Shown piece after piece: positions 41,801-50,169 of a stretch of DNA of 64,000 nucleotides. Below the pieces are notes generated by a model, which saw only the letters and a list, made by a program, of their open reading frames with translations, did no database searches and was not told the origin of the DNA. Source of the DNA: Gordonia humi (GTDB lineage Bacteria; Actinomycetota; Actinomycetes; Mycobacteriales; Mycobacteriaceae); assembly GCF_014197435.1 (NCBI RefSeq), contig NZ_JACIFP010000002.1:53995-117994 (forward strand), given 5' to 3'. Position numbers and translations under genes: made by a program. Every line of letters starts with the position of its first letter. Position 1 is the stretch's first letter.

Positions 41801-43695
41801 AACTCGGCTACGCCGGCACCATCCACTCCGCGCAAGGAATGACCGTCGGATCACGCGGGAAGCAGCAAGGAACCTGCCACATCGTCGGCGCCGACACCCT
41901 CGACCGGCAGATGCTTTACGTCGCGATGACCCGCGGCGTCGACGCCAACCACCTGTACCTGGGTACCAGCGAATCCGACCCGCACAAGATCATTTTCGAC
42001 CGTGCGCAGAAGCCACCGACCGCCGTCGACATGCTCCGCACCATCCTGGGCCGCGATGGCCGCCAAACCTCCGCGTCGACCATCGCCCGCACCGACCTCG
42101 CCGCCGCCACGCACCTGGCGCACTCGGCCGACAGCTACGCCACCGCCGTGGCCGCCGTCGCCGAACACCACCTCGGCCCCGACGTCATGGCCGCGATCGA
42201 CAACTACGCCGAAACCCTGCACCCGGGCCTGACCGACTACGACGGGTGGCCGACACTGCGCACACACCTGGCCGTCCTCGCGCTGTCCGCACCCGCCGAC
42301 AGTGACCGTGCCGACTACGCCGCAGACCGTCTGCATGCTGCGATCGGCCGCCGCGAACTCGACAGCGCCATCGACGTAGCGGCCGTCCTGGACTGGCGCC
42401 TCGATGCCAGCGGCAACCACTCGGCCACGCCTGGTCCGCTGCCCTGGCTGACCGGCATCCCCACCGAACTCGCCGATCACCCCGTCTATGGTGACTACCT
42501 CCGCGGCCGCCGAACGCACGTCACCGACCTCGCCGACCAGGTGCGCGCCGACACCGCCGCATACGCCACCGCGACCTGGCGACAGCGTTTACCGCACATC
42601 GACGACGAGCTCGCCGCCGACATCGCAGTGTTCCGCATAGAGCATCGCGTCGCCGACAACGACTCCCGACCACTGGGACCGCCACAACCAGGAGCAGCCT
42701 CACGCAAGGCACAAGAACGCCTAACCGAACGCATCGATCACCACCCCGATACCTCGCGGTGGAACGACCTCGCGACAACAATCGACCCCCACCTACTCAC
42801 CGACCCGTTCTGGCCCGAACTATCCCACGCCCTCGACGACGCCCACACCCGAGGAATCGACGTCGAACCGGTCATCGAACGCGCCGCAGCACATCACCCA
42901 CTGCCTACCGAGATCCCCGCAGCAGCCCTGTTCTGGCGCGCCGCCGACGACCTCGACGCCAACCCCGTCACCGCCGCCCGCACCGCGCTCGACCACGCGA
43001 ACATGGACCTGACCGACCAGCGACTGGCAACTCTGGCCGACTCCATCGGCGCAGACACCACGAGCACGTGGGCACAACACGCCGACCGCGACGACCTGAT
43101 CGCAGCACTGGCGGTTGCCCACGCCCACACCGGCCTCGCCCCCGAACACCTCGTGTCCGCCGCCGGATGCCACCGCGACATCGACGACCTCACCGAAATC
43201 CTGCGGAACCTTGGAGCCGTCACCACCGCGCACACCCCGCCCGCCGCGCTACCCGGCGACGACCCCACCGCCGCCCACGCGACACGGCAGGCGCACGAGC
43301 GCTACCACACCGTCATCACCGCTGCGCGCCGCGAACTCGAGCGCACTCCCCCGGCATGGATCACCCAACTCGGCAGCCGCCCCAGCCATCCAGAGACCGC
43401 CGCCGCATGGGACACCGCCCGTGACACACTCCTCACCTACCACGCCGAATACGGGATCAGCGACGAAGCAGTCCCCGCCCTGCCCAGCGACGCGCGCCCC
43501 GCACAGATGCGCGCGCATGAACACGCCCGCGCCAGCCTCGCCGAACTCGACCGCAAACGTCGACAAGAACAACTCGACCGCCTCGCCGCACTGGAACAAC
43601 ACCGCCAACAACAGCTCGACGAACAACGCCGCCAAGAGCAGGTCCATCACATGCCGCCACCGGCACCGCACCACCAGCAAGGCCGACACATGTAG
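38884..43695 (+). CDS. traA: TraA, MobF-family relaxase with TraI-type helicase
   Basis: A 1603-residue conjugative relaxase that nicks oriT, stays covalently bound to the strand and unwinds it. N-terminal TrwC domain: tandem tyrosines at ESYYSAQGEAPGRW (about residues 35-36), and the metal-binding histidines in RAGDPDLHTHVPISNKVH (about 260-277). The helicase part (about 630-1050) has Walker A LAPAGTGKTSAMSAF near 656, Walker B VILIDEVGMAS, and the C-terminal motif TIHSAQGMTV. The last 550 residues are helical and Ala/Asp-rich, ending in a Gln/His-rich coiled coil. ATG 38884 follows a GGTGAGGTGG ribosome-site-like run. It looks intact and is the diagnostic plasmid-transfer gene of the window. 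Confidence 0.92.
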   Translation: MMSLHKLSAGDGYEYLTRQVAANDSTELGQDKLESYYSAQGEAPGRWLGEGLAAFDDISRGDLVTSEQMKALWGEGRHPNADQIEKQLIEHEHSAQYALAATKLGTPFKIYEGAPEFTKAVAEAFAAHNQAHGRKSRDAIDPDTRAQIRTTVAHNMFAAEFGRNALDERELSGWIAQKSRSQTNAVAGYDLTFSPVKSVSTLWAVAPREVAERIETAHQAAVDKTLASLEREIPYTRIGSNGAARVRAQGLIAAAFTHRDSRAGDPDLHTHVPISNKVHYQGSDGIWRWGALDGKPLHRLAVAASEEYNSRLESEIIAAFPQARFADRDPGLRGKRPVRELVGVSPDLMGRWSARTRAIEDRTAELITRFQAEHGREPTAVEHIALRQQANLDTREAKHEPRSLAEQRTQWHSEAIAELGTPAALNAMIHAGIGHSAEGPIPVELATEMRRIRGHLTLTMPPEQAAQLCTNTPEIRRRAIGQIAQHGPHPAGLTPGEAEHYGHIAITKISATRSVWKANHVRAEAMRQARILGIDPDHIESVAAHITSAALDDHSVQLTDSRRLSDLREPALLRDDRGESVFADRGLDDYTSHAVIAAEQRIIAAAADHTGHRIDSLHVDIALLEQEANKFALNAGQAELVRHFATSGVRFHLALAPAGTGKTSAMSAFAGAWTAAGGTVIGLAPTADAAQVLASDIGRQTDTLDKYAHLVQALHASANDPDARARILESAPEWFTSIGPGTVILIDEVGMASTSTLDAVVTHALAAGADIKAVGDDQQLASVAAGGVLRDVAELGDTLTLREVMRFADPVEGRASLALREGDDSAIGYYIDHHRVHVSADLAAADTAYTAWRHDIAAGHASVLLAPTADTVRALNQRARADRLAATPPTLRDKLTGRTREVILADGLAASAGDTIRTRRNDRRLRLSSTDFVRNGYRWTIEKVGTDGTITARHERSNARIILPADYVTEHCELGYAGTIHSAQGMTVGSRGKQQGTCHIVGADTLDRQMLYVAMTRGVDANHLYLGTSESDPHKIIFDRAQKPPTAVDMLRTILGRDGRQTSASTIARTDLAAATHLAHSADSYATAVAAVAEHHLGPDVMAAIDNYAETLHPGLTDYDGWPTLRTHLAVLALSAPADSDRADYAADRLHAAIGRRELDSAIDVAAVLDWRLDASGNHSATPGPLPWLTGIPTELADHPVYGDYLRGRRTHVTDLADQVRADTAAYATATWRQRLPHIDDELAADIAVFRIEHRVADNDSRPLGPPQPGAASRKAQERLTERIDHHPDTSRWNDLATTIDPHLLTDPFWPELSHALDDAHTRGIDVEPVIERAAAHHPLPTEIPAAALFWRAADDLDANPVTAARTALDHANMDLTDQRLATLADSIGADTTSTWAQHADRDDLIAALAVAHAHTGLAPEHLVSAAGCHRDIDDLTEILRNLGAVTTAHTPPAALPGDDPTAAHATRQAHERYHTVITAARRELERTPPAWITQLGSRPSHPETAAAWDTARDTLLTYHAEYGISDEAVPALPSDARPAQMRAHEHARASLAELDRKRRQEQLDRLAALEQHRQQQLDEQRRQEQVHHMPPPAPHHQQGRHM

Positions 43696-43788
43696 CTGCC
43701 TGACCGGCAATGACTCAGGGAAGTAGCCCGGGGGAGGGTCTTTGTAGGGTTGTACCCGTTCCGCAGCCGATGGAAGGTTCCGCCCTCG

Positions 43789-44352
43789 ATGTTTACTGCC
43801 TGGATCGACGAGTCCCAGTCCAACGCACGACTGGACCCCGGCACCTACATGCTCAGCGCGGCGATCATCGAGGACTCGGCGGTCGATGTCGCCCGCGCAG
43901 CCATGCGCACACTGCTCCTGCCTGGTCAGCGTAAAGTCCACTGGCGCGACGAGGGGCGCCACGAGCTCATCGTCACTACTATCGCGGGCCTCGACGTCGA
44001 ACACCTTGTCGCGGTGCGCTGCGCTCCCGAAGCTGCCGCTCGACCCGAACGCCAACGCAGGCTCTGCCTTGACCGGCTGCTGCCCGAGCTGGTCGCGCTC
44101 GGCGTGACGAGTGCGATCCTCGAATCACGTGGCCGTAAGGACGACCAGCGCGACATCGACGCGCTCAACTTCATCCGGCGACGTCGCCTCATCGACGGGG
44201 ATCTTCGGATCGATCATGTCGGCGGTCCAGCCGACCCACTCTTGTGGATACCGGATGCGTGCTGCGGTGCCGTCACACAGTACCGATGCGGCAACTCGAC
44301 ACACTTCGACCAGCTGCGACCTACCCTCACGTTCATCGACGTTGACGGGTGA
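43789..44352 (+). CDS. DUF3800-like protein
   Basis: A 187-residue protein starting MFTAWIDESQSNARLDPGTY. The N-terminal WIDES motif followed by a strand (MLSAAIIED), plus a later acidic-basic segment (ILESRGRKDDQRDID), fits the RNase-H-like DUF3800 family found on mobile elements. It follows traA by about 90 bp in the same direction. No activity has been firmly assigned to the family, as far as I know. Confidence 0.6.
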   Translation: MFTAWIDESQSNARLDPGTYMLSAAIIEDSAVDVARAAMRTLLLPGQRKVHWRDEGRHELIVTTIAGLDVEHLVAVRCAPEAAARPERQRRLCLDRLLPELVALGVTSAILESRGRKDDQRDIDALNFIRRRRLIDGDLRIDHVGGPADPLLWIPDACCGAVTQYRCGNSTHFDQLRPTLTFIDVDG

Positions 44353-44376
44353 GAAAAAGACCATGAGATAACGCGA

Positions 44377-44415
44377 AACCCCAGGCCCTGTCGTCCGGCA
44401 GGATCTCCTGGGGTT
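44377..44415 (+). terminator. Hairpin after the DUF3800-like gene
   Basis: AACCCCAGG (44377-44385) and CCTGGGGTT (44407-44415) make a 9-bp stem, with an inner CCTG/CAGG pair inside the loop. It starts 25 bp after the stop codon at 44352 and probably ends plus-strand transcription. Confidence 0.55.
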
Positions 44416-44507
44416 CACTTCCGATACTCACCGCAGTGGTATGGCTACGGTTCAAGTGTAGCACGTTCCCAAATCGCGTTTGCCTCACTCGCGCAAGGAC
44501 ACAAAGA

Positions 44508-44643
44508 GCGGCAGGAGAAGGGCCTGATCGCTGTTCCGGGCGGGGAACAACAGTGACCAGGCACGCCTTCTCCTGCCGCCGGTAGCGGCTTGTTCCGGGG
44601 CACCCGACCCGACTCGGGAGTCGGGCCGGCGGAACAGGCCGCT
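44508..44643. repeat. Two tandem nested cruciforms between convergent operons
   Basis: Cruciform 1 has perfect 14-bp arms GCGGCAGGAGAAGG (44508-44521) and 44566-44579, and its loop forms a second imperfect stem around GTTCC/GGAAC. Cruciform 2 has arms AGCGGCTTGTTCCG (44584-44597) and 44630-44643 with one mismatch, and an inner perfect 8-bp stem CCCGACTC (44608-44615) with 44618-44625. They lie at the 3' end of the transfer operon. Termination from the minus strand is the simplest role; a replication or resolution site is the alternative. Confidence 0.6.
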
Positions 44644-44662
44644 AGTTCTAGGGCGCTCGGTG

Positions 44663-45331
44663 TTACGCCGAGCTTTCGGGCACGAACATCGTGGTGTCGG
44701 TGTCGAGGGACCACCATCTGCCGTCGAGGTTGAACCAGCCTTCGGGTTCCCCGGCGTCGACGTCGGCAGTGCGGGCTTTGCCTGCTGCTACGAGGTCGTA
44801 CATCTGTGAGGGTGCGATCGCTGGTTCGGCTGCACCCGTTGATTCAGGGCCGGGATCGGGTTCTGGTTCGGGTGTGGGTTCTCGGCGGGCTGCGAGGTCG
44901 TTGTCTATCCACTCCCCTAGATCGGCGGGTAAGGGTTGTTCGTCGAAGACGATCAGTTTGCATTGGTGCGCCGAGCACGATCGGGTGCTCATATCGGCGG
45001 TTGCGGCCAGGAACGGTCGTAGGTAGTAGGCGTGCCAGGCGGCCATGTCCGACCAGTACGGTAGCCCGGTTCTTCCAACGGCGTGCAGTTGCGTGTAGGC
45101 CGCGCGGTGCGCGGTCATCAGCGCGGTGAGTTCTTCGACCATCCGGGGGTGTCGGTACCAGCAGGGCGGGACCTTTTCGAGGACTTCGTAGCGGTGACGG
45201 AACCACTGCACCCACCGCACGAGCTCGTCCCACAGGCGTTCGGCGGCGTGCTTGTCGAGTCCGTCCCAGCAAAAGCGCGAGGGCCGGAACACTCCGGCGC
45301 GGGGCGTGCCCTCATCGTCATCGGCGGCCAT
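44663..45331 (-). CDS. DUF4913-like protein, last gene of the T4SS operon
   Basis: A 222-residue cytosolic protein. The central part (VRWVQWFRHRYEVLEKVPPC, WYRHPRMVEELTALMTAHRA, WSDMAAWHAYYLRPFL) has the W-rich pattern of DUF4913 proteins found in actinobacterial mobile elements. The C-terminus is Pro/Glu-rich and ends in a short W-rich domain (EGWFNLDGRWWSLDTDTTMF). It starts 4 bp after the coupling-protein stop. Function unknown; position suggests a partner of the coupling protein. Confidence 0.55.
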   Translation of the reverse strand: MAADDDEGTPRAGVFRPSRFCWDGLDKHAAERLWDELVRWVQWFRHRYEVLEKVPPCWYRHPRMVEELTALMTAHRAAYTQLHAVGRTGLPYWSDMAAWHAYYLRPFLAATADMSTRSCSAHQCKLIVFDEQPLPADLGEWIDNDLAARREPTPEPEPDPGPESTGAAEPAIAPSQMYDLVAAGKARTADVDAGEPEGWFNLDGRWWSLDTDTTMFVPESSA

Positions 45332-45335
45332 CGGG

Positions 45336-47144
45336 CTAGCCCACCTTTCCCAGGTCTTCGATGCGGGCGTGGACGTTGCCCGTCTGACGGATGTGGTTGA
45401 ACAGTGCGGTCGAGTCGGTGACCGCAGCGTCGAGGTCGGGGCGTTCCCACACGGTTGGCAGCTCGACGATGATCGGTCGAGCGTTGCGGTAGATCATCAA
45501 CGCCTGTCCTTCGGGTAGTTCGCGGATCTCCTGGGCACTGAGCACGGGTACTTCCCGGACATCGCCCGGGCGTTCGGACCGCTGTTCTAGCCGGGTGCCG
45601 AACAGTCGTGAGATCGATTCGAGTTCGTCGATGTCACCAAGGCCGGGCAAGATGATGCGGTTCGGTGCGTTGATCGTGAATTCCTGTCCGGCGTCGCGTC
45701 CCCATCGTTTGATGCTCTGTAGCCGGTTGTGGGCGTAGGCCCAGATGCAGATTCCGCGGCCACCGGAGTCGGTCATCTTGTTCGGCAGACCCGGTATCGG
45801 GGCGATGTTGTTGACCTCGTCGAGGACGAGGCGAGCGGGAACCGTAAGGCGGCCAGAGGGTTCGAGTTGGGATTGTCGGTTGAGGATCTGGTAGACCTCG
45901 GCGGCCATCGCGGCCACGATCGGTGCGACCTTCGGTTGATCGGCCTCGCAGGAAATGTAGAGGGTGTTGGCTCCGTGGAGGACGAAGGCCGCCAGGTCGA
46001 TCGATTCGGTGGCCGGGACGTCGACCATCTCGCGGATGGCTGGATCGGCGAGGGGTTCGAGCATCGTGGCAGCAGTCGCGAACACATCACCCACGGACGA
46101 CGATTCCGAGGTCATCAGTTGCTGCATGTCCCCTGCCCACTCCGGGTAGAGCTTCGACAAGATCTGATACGGCTGGGAGACGTCCATCGATCCGACCCAC
46201 TCGCGAATGTCTCTCAACCGCAGATCGGCGAGTGCGGCGGCCATCAGGCAGCAGCGCAGGACCACCGAGCCGCGTGTCTGCCAGAACGAGGAATCCTTGA
46301 CGTTGTCCATCGGGGCCGCTTTGACCATCGCCTCGGCGCGGCGGATCGCGATCGTCGGGTCCTGGCATCCAGCCAGGACCGACCACCGCAACGGATGCGG
46401 CCAGCCGGTCAATCGTTCGGGATCGAACACCGCGATCTCACCATAGGTTTGCCGTTCGGCCAGGGTCGCCGCGATCAGGTCGGCCTTGGTCGTGGTCACC
46501 ATCAAGAAGCCGGGTGCGTCCCAGCACCGTTGCACTGCTGACCGCCATGTCTTACCCGAGCCGGTCGGCCCCTCGATGAGGGTGCAGTCACGATGCTGGA
46601 CGAACACCGACTGCTTCGAGTCTCGGTGCACCCCGACGTAGATCGCTGCCAACGTCGGATCGACGACGTCGCTACCTGCCATCTGCGAGGTCCGGGCCCG
46701 TTCGACGGCGGCGTGCTCGGTCAGATTCGCGTGGTGTAGATCCTGCGCGCTGGCCAGCCCGCGTTCTGCGATCTCGCGGCGTGCTTTGCGCTCGTCGACG
46801 AACGCCCAGATCTTCCACGCGCACACCCCGATCGCGGTCAGCAGCGCGATGAACACGAGCCAGAACAGCCAGCCCGGGCCCGGTGCCGGCGCGGTCGCCG
46901 GCCACCCGTTGGCCGGTGTCCCGGGGCTGGTCCACGCGGCTTTGACAGCGGCGAACGGGGCCGGGTCGTCTCCGCCGGACGGCCAGGCCCACCCGTGCCC
47001 GGACAGGAGCCCGGAGATCGCTCCGGCGACCGCGAGTCCGCCGCCACCGATCAGGAGAACACCCAGGACTGCGCCCATGAGGGTCAGGATCAGGGTGGTG
47101 GCGGGATCGGTGCCGCGGTGGGGCGGGTAGTCGTGGTAGCTCAT
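45336..47144 (-). CDS. VirD4/TraG-type coupling protein
   Basis: A 602-residue membrane ATPase that delivers the relaxase-DNA complex to the T4SS channel. Two N-terminal membrane helices are at about residues 17-45 and 92-113. The Walker A is GPTGSGKTW (about residue 192), followed by VTTTKADLI, and the Walker B region is ARLVLDEVNNIAPIPGLP. GRGICIWAYAHNRLQSI is the sensor segment typical of T4CPs. It appears complete and sits near the end of the transfer operon, with about 30 bp to the upstream membrane gene. Confidence 0.9.
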   Translation of the reverse strand: MSYHDYPPHRGTDPATTLILTLMGAVLGVLLIGGGGLAVAGAISGLLSGHGWAWPSGGDDPAPFAAVKAAWTSPGTPANGWPATAPAPGPGWLFWLVFIALLTAIGVCAWKIWAFVDERKARREIAERGLASAQDLHHANLTEHAAVERARTSQMAGSDVVDPTLAAIYVGVHRDSKQSVFVQHRDCTLIEGPTGSGKTWRSAVQRCWDAPGFLMVTTTKADLIAATLAERQTYGEIAVFDPERLTGWPHPLRWSVLAGCQDPTIAIRRAEAMVKAAPMDNVKDSSFWQTRGSVVLRCCLMAAALADLRLRDIREWVGSMDVSQPYQILSKLYPEWAGDMQQLMTSESSSVGDVFATAATMLEPLADPAIREMVDVPATESIDLAAFVLHGANTLYISCEADQPKVAPIVAAMAAEVYQILNRQSQLEPSGRLTVPARLVLDEVNNIAPIPGLPNKMTDSGGRGICIWAYAHNRLQSIKRWGRDAGQEFTINAPNRIILPGLGDIDELESISRLFGTRLEQRSERPGDVREVPVLSAQEIRELPEGQALMIYRNARPIIVELPTVWERPDLDAAVTDSTALFNHIRQTGNVHARIEDLGKVG

Positions 47145-47175
47145 CGGTCTCTCCTGAATGCTCGCAGCCTGGGGT

Positions 47176-47856
47176 TTAGTAGTGCTCGGGTGTGGTGACC
47201 GACAGTCGGGTGTAGCCGGTCGTCAGGGTCGTGATCGTGAGGATGACGATCACACCGAGGGCGGCGGGCCCGATCGTGGACTGCCACGGACCTGCCAGTA
47301 GTGCCACGAGCCCGAACGCGAGGACCGCGAGAACGGCCAGGGCGGTGAAGAAGCTCCCGGCCAGGTTCGTGATCTTCAATAGCAGCCACATCAGTCCGGC
47401 GGCGACGATCGCACCGGCGGCGACCCACGCCCACAGGACGCCGTCGGCCGCGGGTTGGGTGAGCTGGTGCTCGGTCCAGTACTCGACGCCGACCCAGCGG
47501 GTCGCGATCGCCTCGATGATGACCGCGCCGACGTAGGCGAGGATGCCGACGATGGCGGCGGTCACGGCCGCGCTCCCCACATACTTCGGTAGGTCTACGC
47601 CCGGATCGAAACTGGGTCGCGGACCCAGGCCGGCCGGTGCTGCGGGCGGGGCCTGCTGTGGATACGTCGGGTATGAGGGGTCGACCGGGCCCGGGTAGAG
47701 CTGGTCGGCAGACTCGTACGGGGTGGAGTCGTAGGTGTTGTCGATGTGGGTGTAGGCCAGGGTCTGCGGCCGCGGTGGCGGCGTGTGTGGGCCCATCACC
47801 TGCGTGTAGTCGGCGTCGGTGTCGTGGGGTCGGTCGGGGTTGCTGGGCGTGCTCAT
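47176..47856 (-). CDS. T4SS membrane protein, four helices
   Basis: A 226-residue protein. The first 95 residues are Pro/Tyr/Asp-rich and soluble (DPSYPTYPQQAPPAAP), then four hydrophobic helices occur at about residues 96-118, 147-167, 170-192 and 196-215. ATG 47856 has AAGGA upstream and overlaps the previous stop by four bases (ATGA). No family recognised. Its place between the coupling protein and the VirB4 block suggests a structural role in the channel. Confidence 0.65.
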   Translation of the reverse strand: MSTPSNPDRPHDTDADYTQVMGPHTPPPRPQTLAYTHIDNTYDSTPYESADQLYPGPVDPSYPTYPQQAPPAAPAGLGPRPSFDPGVDLPKYVGSAAVTAAIVGILAYVGAVIIEAIATRWVGVEYWTEHQLTQPAADGVLWAWVAAGAIVAAGLMWLLLKITNLAGSFFTALAVLAVLAFGLVALLAGPWQSTIGPAALGVIVILTITTLTTGYTRLSVTTPEHY

Positions 47857-48524
47857 GACGATGTTCCTTTCGCGAGTTCGGTGGTTGCCGGTGCGGGGCG
47901 GGCGATGGCGCGGCCTATGGGGAGGCTGGCGCCTCGGGGAAGGATCTGCGCGTTCTCTGCGCGGCGGAGGTAGTCGGTGATGATGGCGACCGCCGATGCG
48001 ATGACTGCGGTGATGATCCACCCGGTGTGTACCGGAAGCCCGACACCGCGCTGGTGCAGCTGAGCGGCCGCGATGAGCAAGACGATCGTTCTGGATGCGA
48101 TGGTGCGGGAAATGGTCTGAACACAGTTGCGCGCGATCGAGGACGTGGCAACGGTGCCGCGCCAGCGCGCAACGGCCAGTCGCACGACCGCGACCAGTAT
48201 GGCTAGGACCGCGATGACTGTGAACACCACCGCCAACAACGATCCGCTGGTCCCTCCGGCCATGACGGCCGAGACCAGGACTGCGCTGCCTGTGGCTACC
48301 GAGTCGGCGGCCGCGACGACGTCGGAGTCGGCGACCCGGTCGGCAGGAAACAGGCCGTCGAGTTGTGCCTGAGCGAGAAGGTCGCCGACCACGAGGCCGA
48401 CCACGAGGTAGAGGGCCAGCCACGGCAGATACTCGATGACGGCGGTCGCTGCTGCCAGCCGGTGCACGGCAGGTCTGGACCGCTGATCGGCCGAGGGGGT
48501 GTCGTCGACGGGTGTAGTACTCAT
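47853..48524 (-). CDS. T4SS membrane protein, several helices
   Basis: A 223-residue protein with hydrophobic helices at about residues 28-48, 77-95, 97-118, 140-158 and 168-188. The ATG at 48524 overlaps the VirB4-like stop (TAATG) and has AAGGA upstream. The long open frame further upstream is antisense-like and belongs to no gene. Unknown family; its tight coupling to neighbours on both sides supports a channel component. Confidence 0.65.
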   Translation of the reverse strand: MSTTPVDDTPSADQRSRPAVHRLAAATAVIEYLPWLALYLVVGLVVGDLLAQAQLDGLFPADRVADSDVVAAADSVATGSAVLVSAVMAGGTSGSLLAVVFTVIAVLAILVAVVRLAVARWRGTVATSSIARNCVQTISRTIASRTIVLLIAAAQLHQRGVGLPVHTGWIITAVIASAVAIITDYLRRAENAQILPRGASLPIGRAIARPAPATTELAKGTSS

Positions 48525-50152
48525 TATGCTGTTCCTTCCAGGACGTTGTCGGTGTCGGTGAGGAGGACTTCGGCGCGTGATCGCATGTGCTGCATGAGGA
48601 TCGGGTCGCGGCCTTTCATCCACACCAGGCACTGACCGCGGTGCAACCCGGTGAGGACGTCTTTGGTTTCCGGTGGCAGGTGATACATGTCGACGACCGC
48701 TTGCGCGTCGTCTTCGCGGCCCTGCCGATAGAGCAGTGCGATATCGGATTCCTGCATCAACGCGCGTGACGGGGAGTCGGCGGAGTGGTCGGACAGGTGG
48801 TGAAACGCCGACCACGTCGACAGGCCCAGACCACGGCTCAGTTTCATGTTCGAGCGCATCACCGAACCGGTCGATCCCTCGCCGAGGTGCCAGCCTTCCT
48901 CGAACACCGCGATCGTCTGCTGCCGATCACGGGCACGGGCGGCGAGCCGGTTCGCCAACCACGTCTGCGCCGTGGTCATCACCACTCGCAGTCCTGCTCC
49001 CTGCTCGGGCAGGGCCGACAGATCGAAGTGCACGAACGGGCGTTTGAGGGCTTCGCGGATCTGCGGCGAGGTGGGTTGGTCGACCAGGCCACGTAGTGCG
49101 CCGTCGACCAGTTCCAGGATCGCCAGACCAGGGTCGCGGCCCCACGCCTGGGACTCATAGGCCCACCGGGCACCGAACCCGCCACCGTCACCGAGATCAT
49201 CCCGAATGCTCTGGGGGAGATCGGCGCCGCGGCGCACGTAGTCGAGTGCTTCGTGGGAGGCTCCGGACGCGCCGTCGAGGAGTTGGCGGGCGACATCGCG
49301 CAGCAGTGGTTCGGTGCCGGCGGCGCGGGCGCGTTCGGTGACGATCTTGAGCGCCAGGCGCACCGCGGCCTTCTCCTGCGGCGGCAGAGGCCGTTCCATC
49401 GCATCACGCAGCACCGCCACGAGCAGCATTTCCTGGCCGGCGGGGACGACTCCGTATTCGTCGTCGTTGCCGTGGCGGCCATCGGTGGAGATCTCCGGGT
49501 CGAGCAGGTTCAGCGATGCGCCGCCGCCCCCGGCGCGGAAGATGATCGACTCGCAGTCGAGGGCTTCGGCGATCGGCGCGTACTCGCCGCGATCGCCCTG
49601 ACGCTTCTTGTCGAACGCGGCGACTTGGCGGCGCATGATCAACTGCCGCGTCACTCCACAGGTTTTCAGGACCGAGGACTTCGAGGAACCGATGTCGCCG
49701 ATGGCGCACACGTTCACACCGTTGATGACCTTGTGCCGGTACAACTCGAACGGGTCCAGGCTGACCGCGCCCCCGCCGATCAGGTTCCGCCCGGCCAACA
49801 ACCCCGAGTGCTGCACCGGCTGACGAGTCGTCGCCAGGTTGAGCGCTTCGGCCTGACGCGTGGTCGTCCACGCCCCGGACGGGCGCTCTTCGTAGAACCC
49901 CCACCGGTCCAACCACCGCTGACGGGTCGGCGGCTCGCGCCGAAACACCTTCTCCCCCACCTGCTCCCGATCCTCATCGTGATCATCGTGTTCGTAGGCG
50001 GTGTCGGTGTCGGTGACGTAGCGTTCGTTGATGTCGTCGGCGGTGGGGTCGTCTTTGCCGAGGATGTAGCGGATCCACTGTTTCATCGACCGGCCCTGCT
50101 CCTCGGGGTCGAGGGCGACGGCGGTGGGTTCGTGATCGTTGGTGGTAGTCAT
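48524..50152 (-). CDS. VirB4-like T4SS ATPase
   Basis: A 542-residue cytoplasmic ATPase that energises channel assembly. Its Walker A is GDIGSSKSS (about residue 153), unusual in having Ser where the second Gly of GxGKS normally is. Conserved VirB4-type segments are AAFDKKRQGDRGEYAPIAEA, SLNLLDPEI, then the Walker B-like IAVFEEGWHLGEG and STWSAFHHLSDHS. The C-terminus includes DIALLYRQGREDDAQAVVDM, the usual conserved part. It is paired with the SCO6880-like protein, which corresponds to the N-terminal half of classical VirB4. Confidence 0.85.
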   Translation of the reverse strand: MTTTNDHEPTAVALDPEEQGRSMKQWIRYILGKDDPTADDINERYVTDTDTAYEHDDHDEDREQVGEKVFRREPPTRQRWLDRWGFYEERPSGAWTTTRQAEALNLATTRQPVQHSGLLAGRNLIGGGAVSLDPFELYRHKVINGVNVCAIGDIGSSKSSVLKTCGVTRQLIMRRQVAAFDKKRQGDRGEYAPIAEALDCESIIFRAGGGGASLNLLDPEISTDGRHGNDDEYGVVPAGQEMLLVAVLRDAMERPLPPQEKAAVRLALKIVTERARAAGTEPLLRDVARQLLDGASGASHEALDYVRRGADLPQSIRDDLGDGGGFGARWAYESQAWGRDPGLAILELVDGALRGLVDQPTSPQIREALKRPFVHFDLSALPEQGAGLRVVMTTAQTWLANRLAARARDRQQTIAVFEEGWHLGEGSTGSVMRSNMKLSRGLGLSTWSAFHHLSDHSADSPSRALMQESDIALLYRQGREDDAQAVVDMYHLPPETKDVLTGLHRGQCLVWMKGRDPILMQHMRSRAEVLLTDTDNVLEGTA

Positions 50153-50169
50153 CGCTGGTTCTCTCCTTC

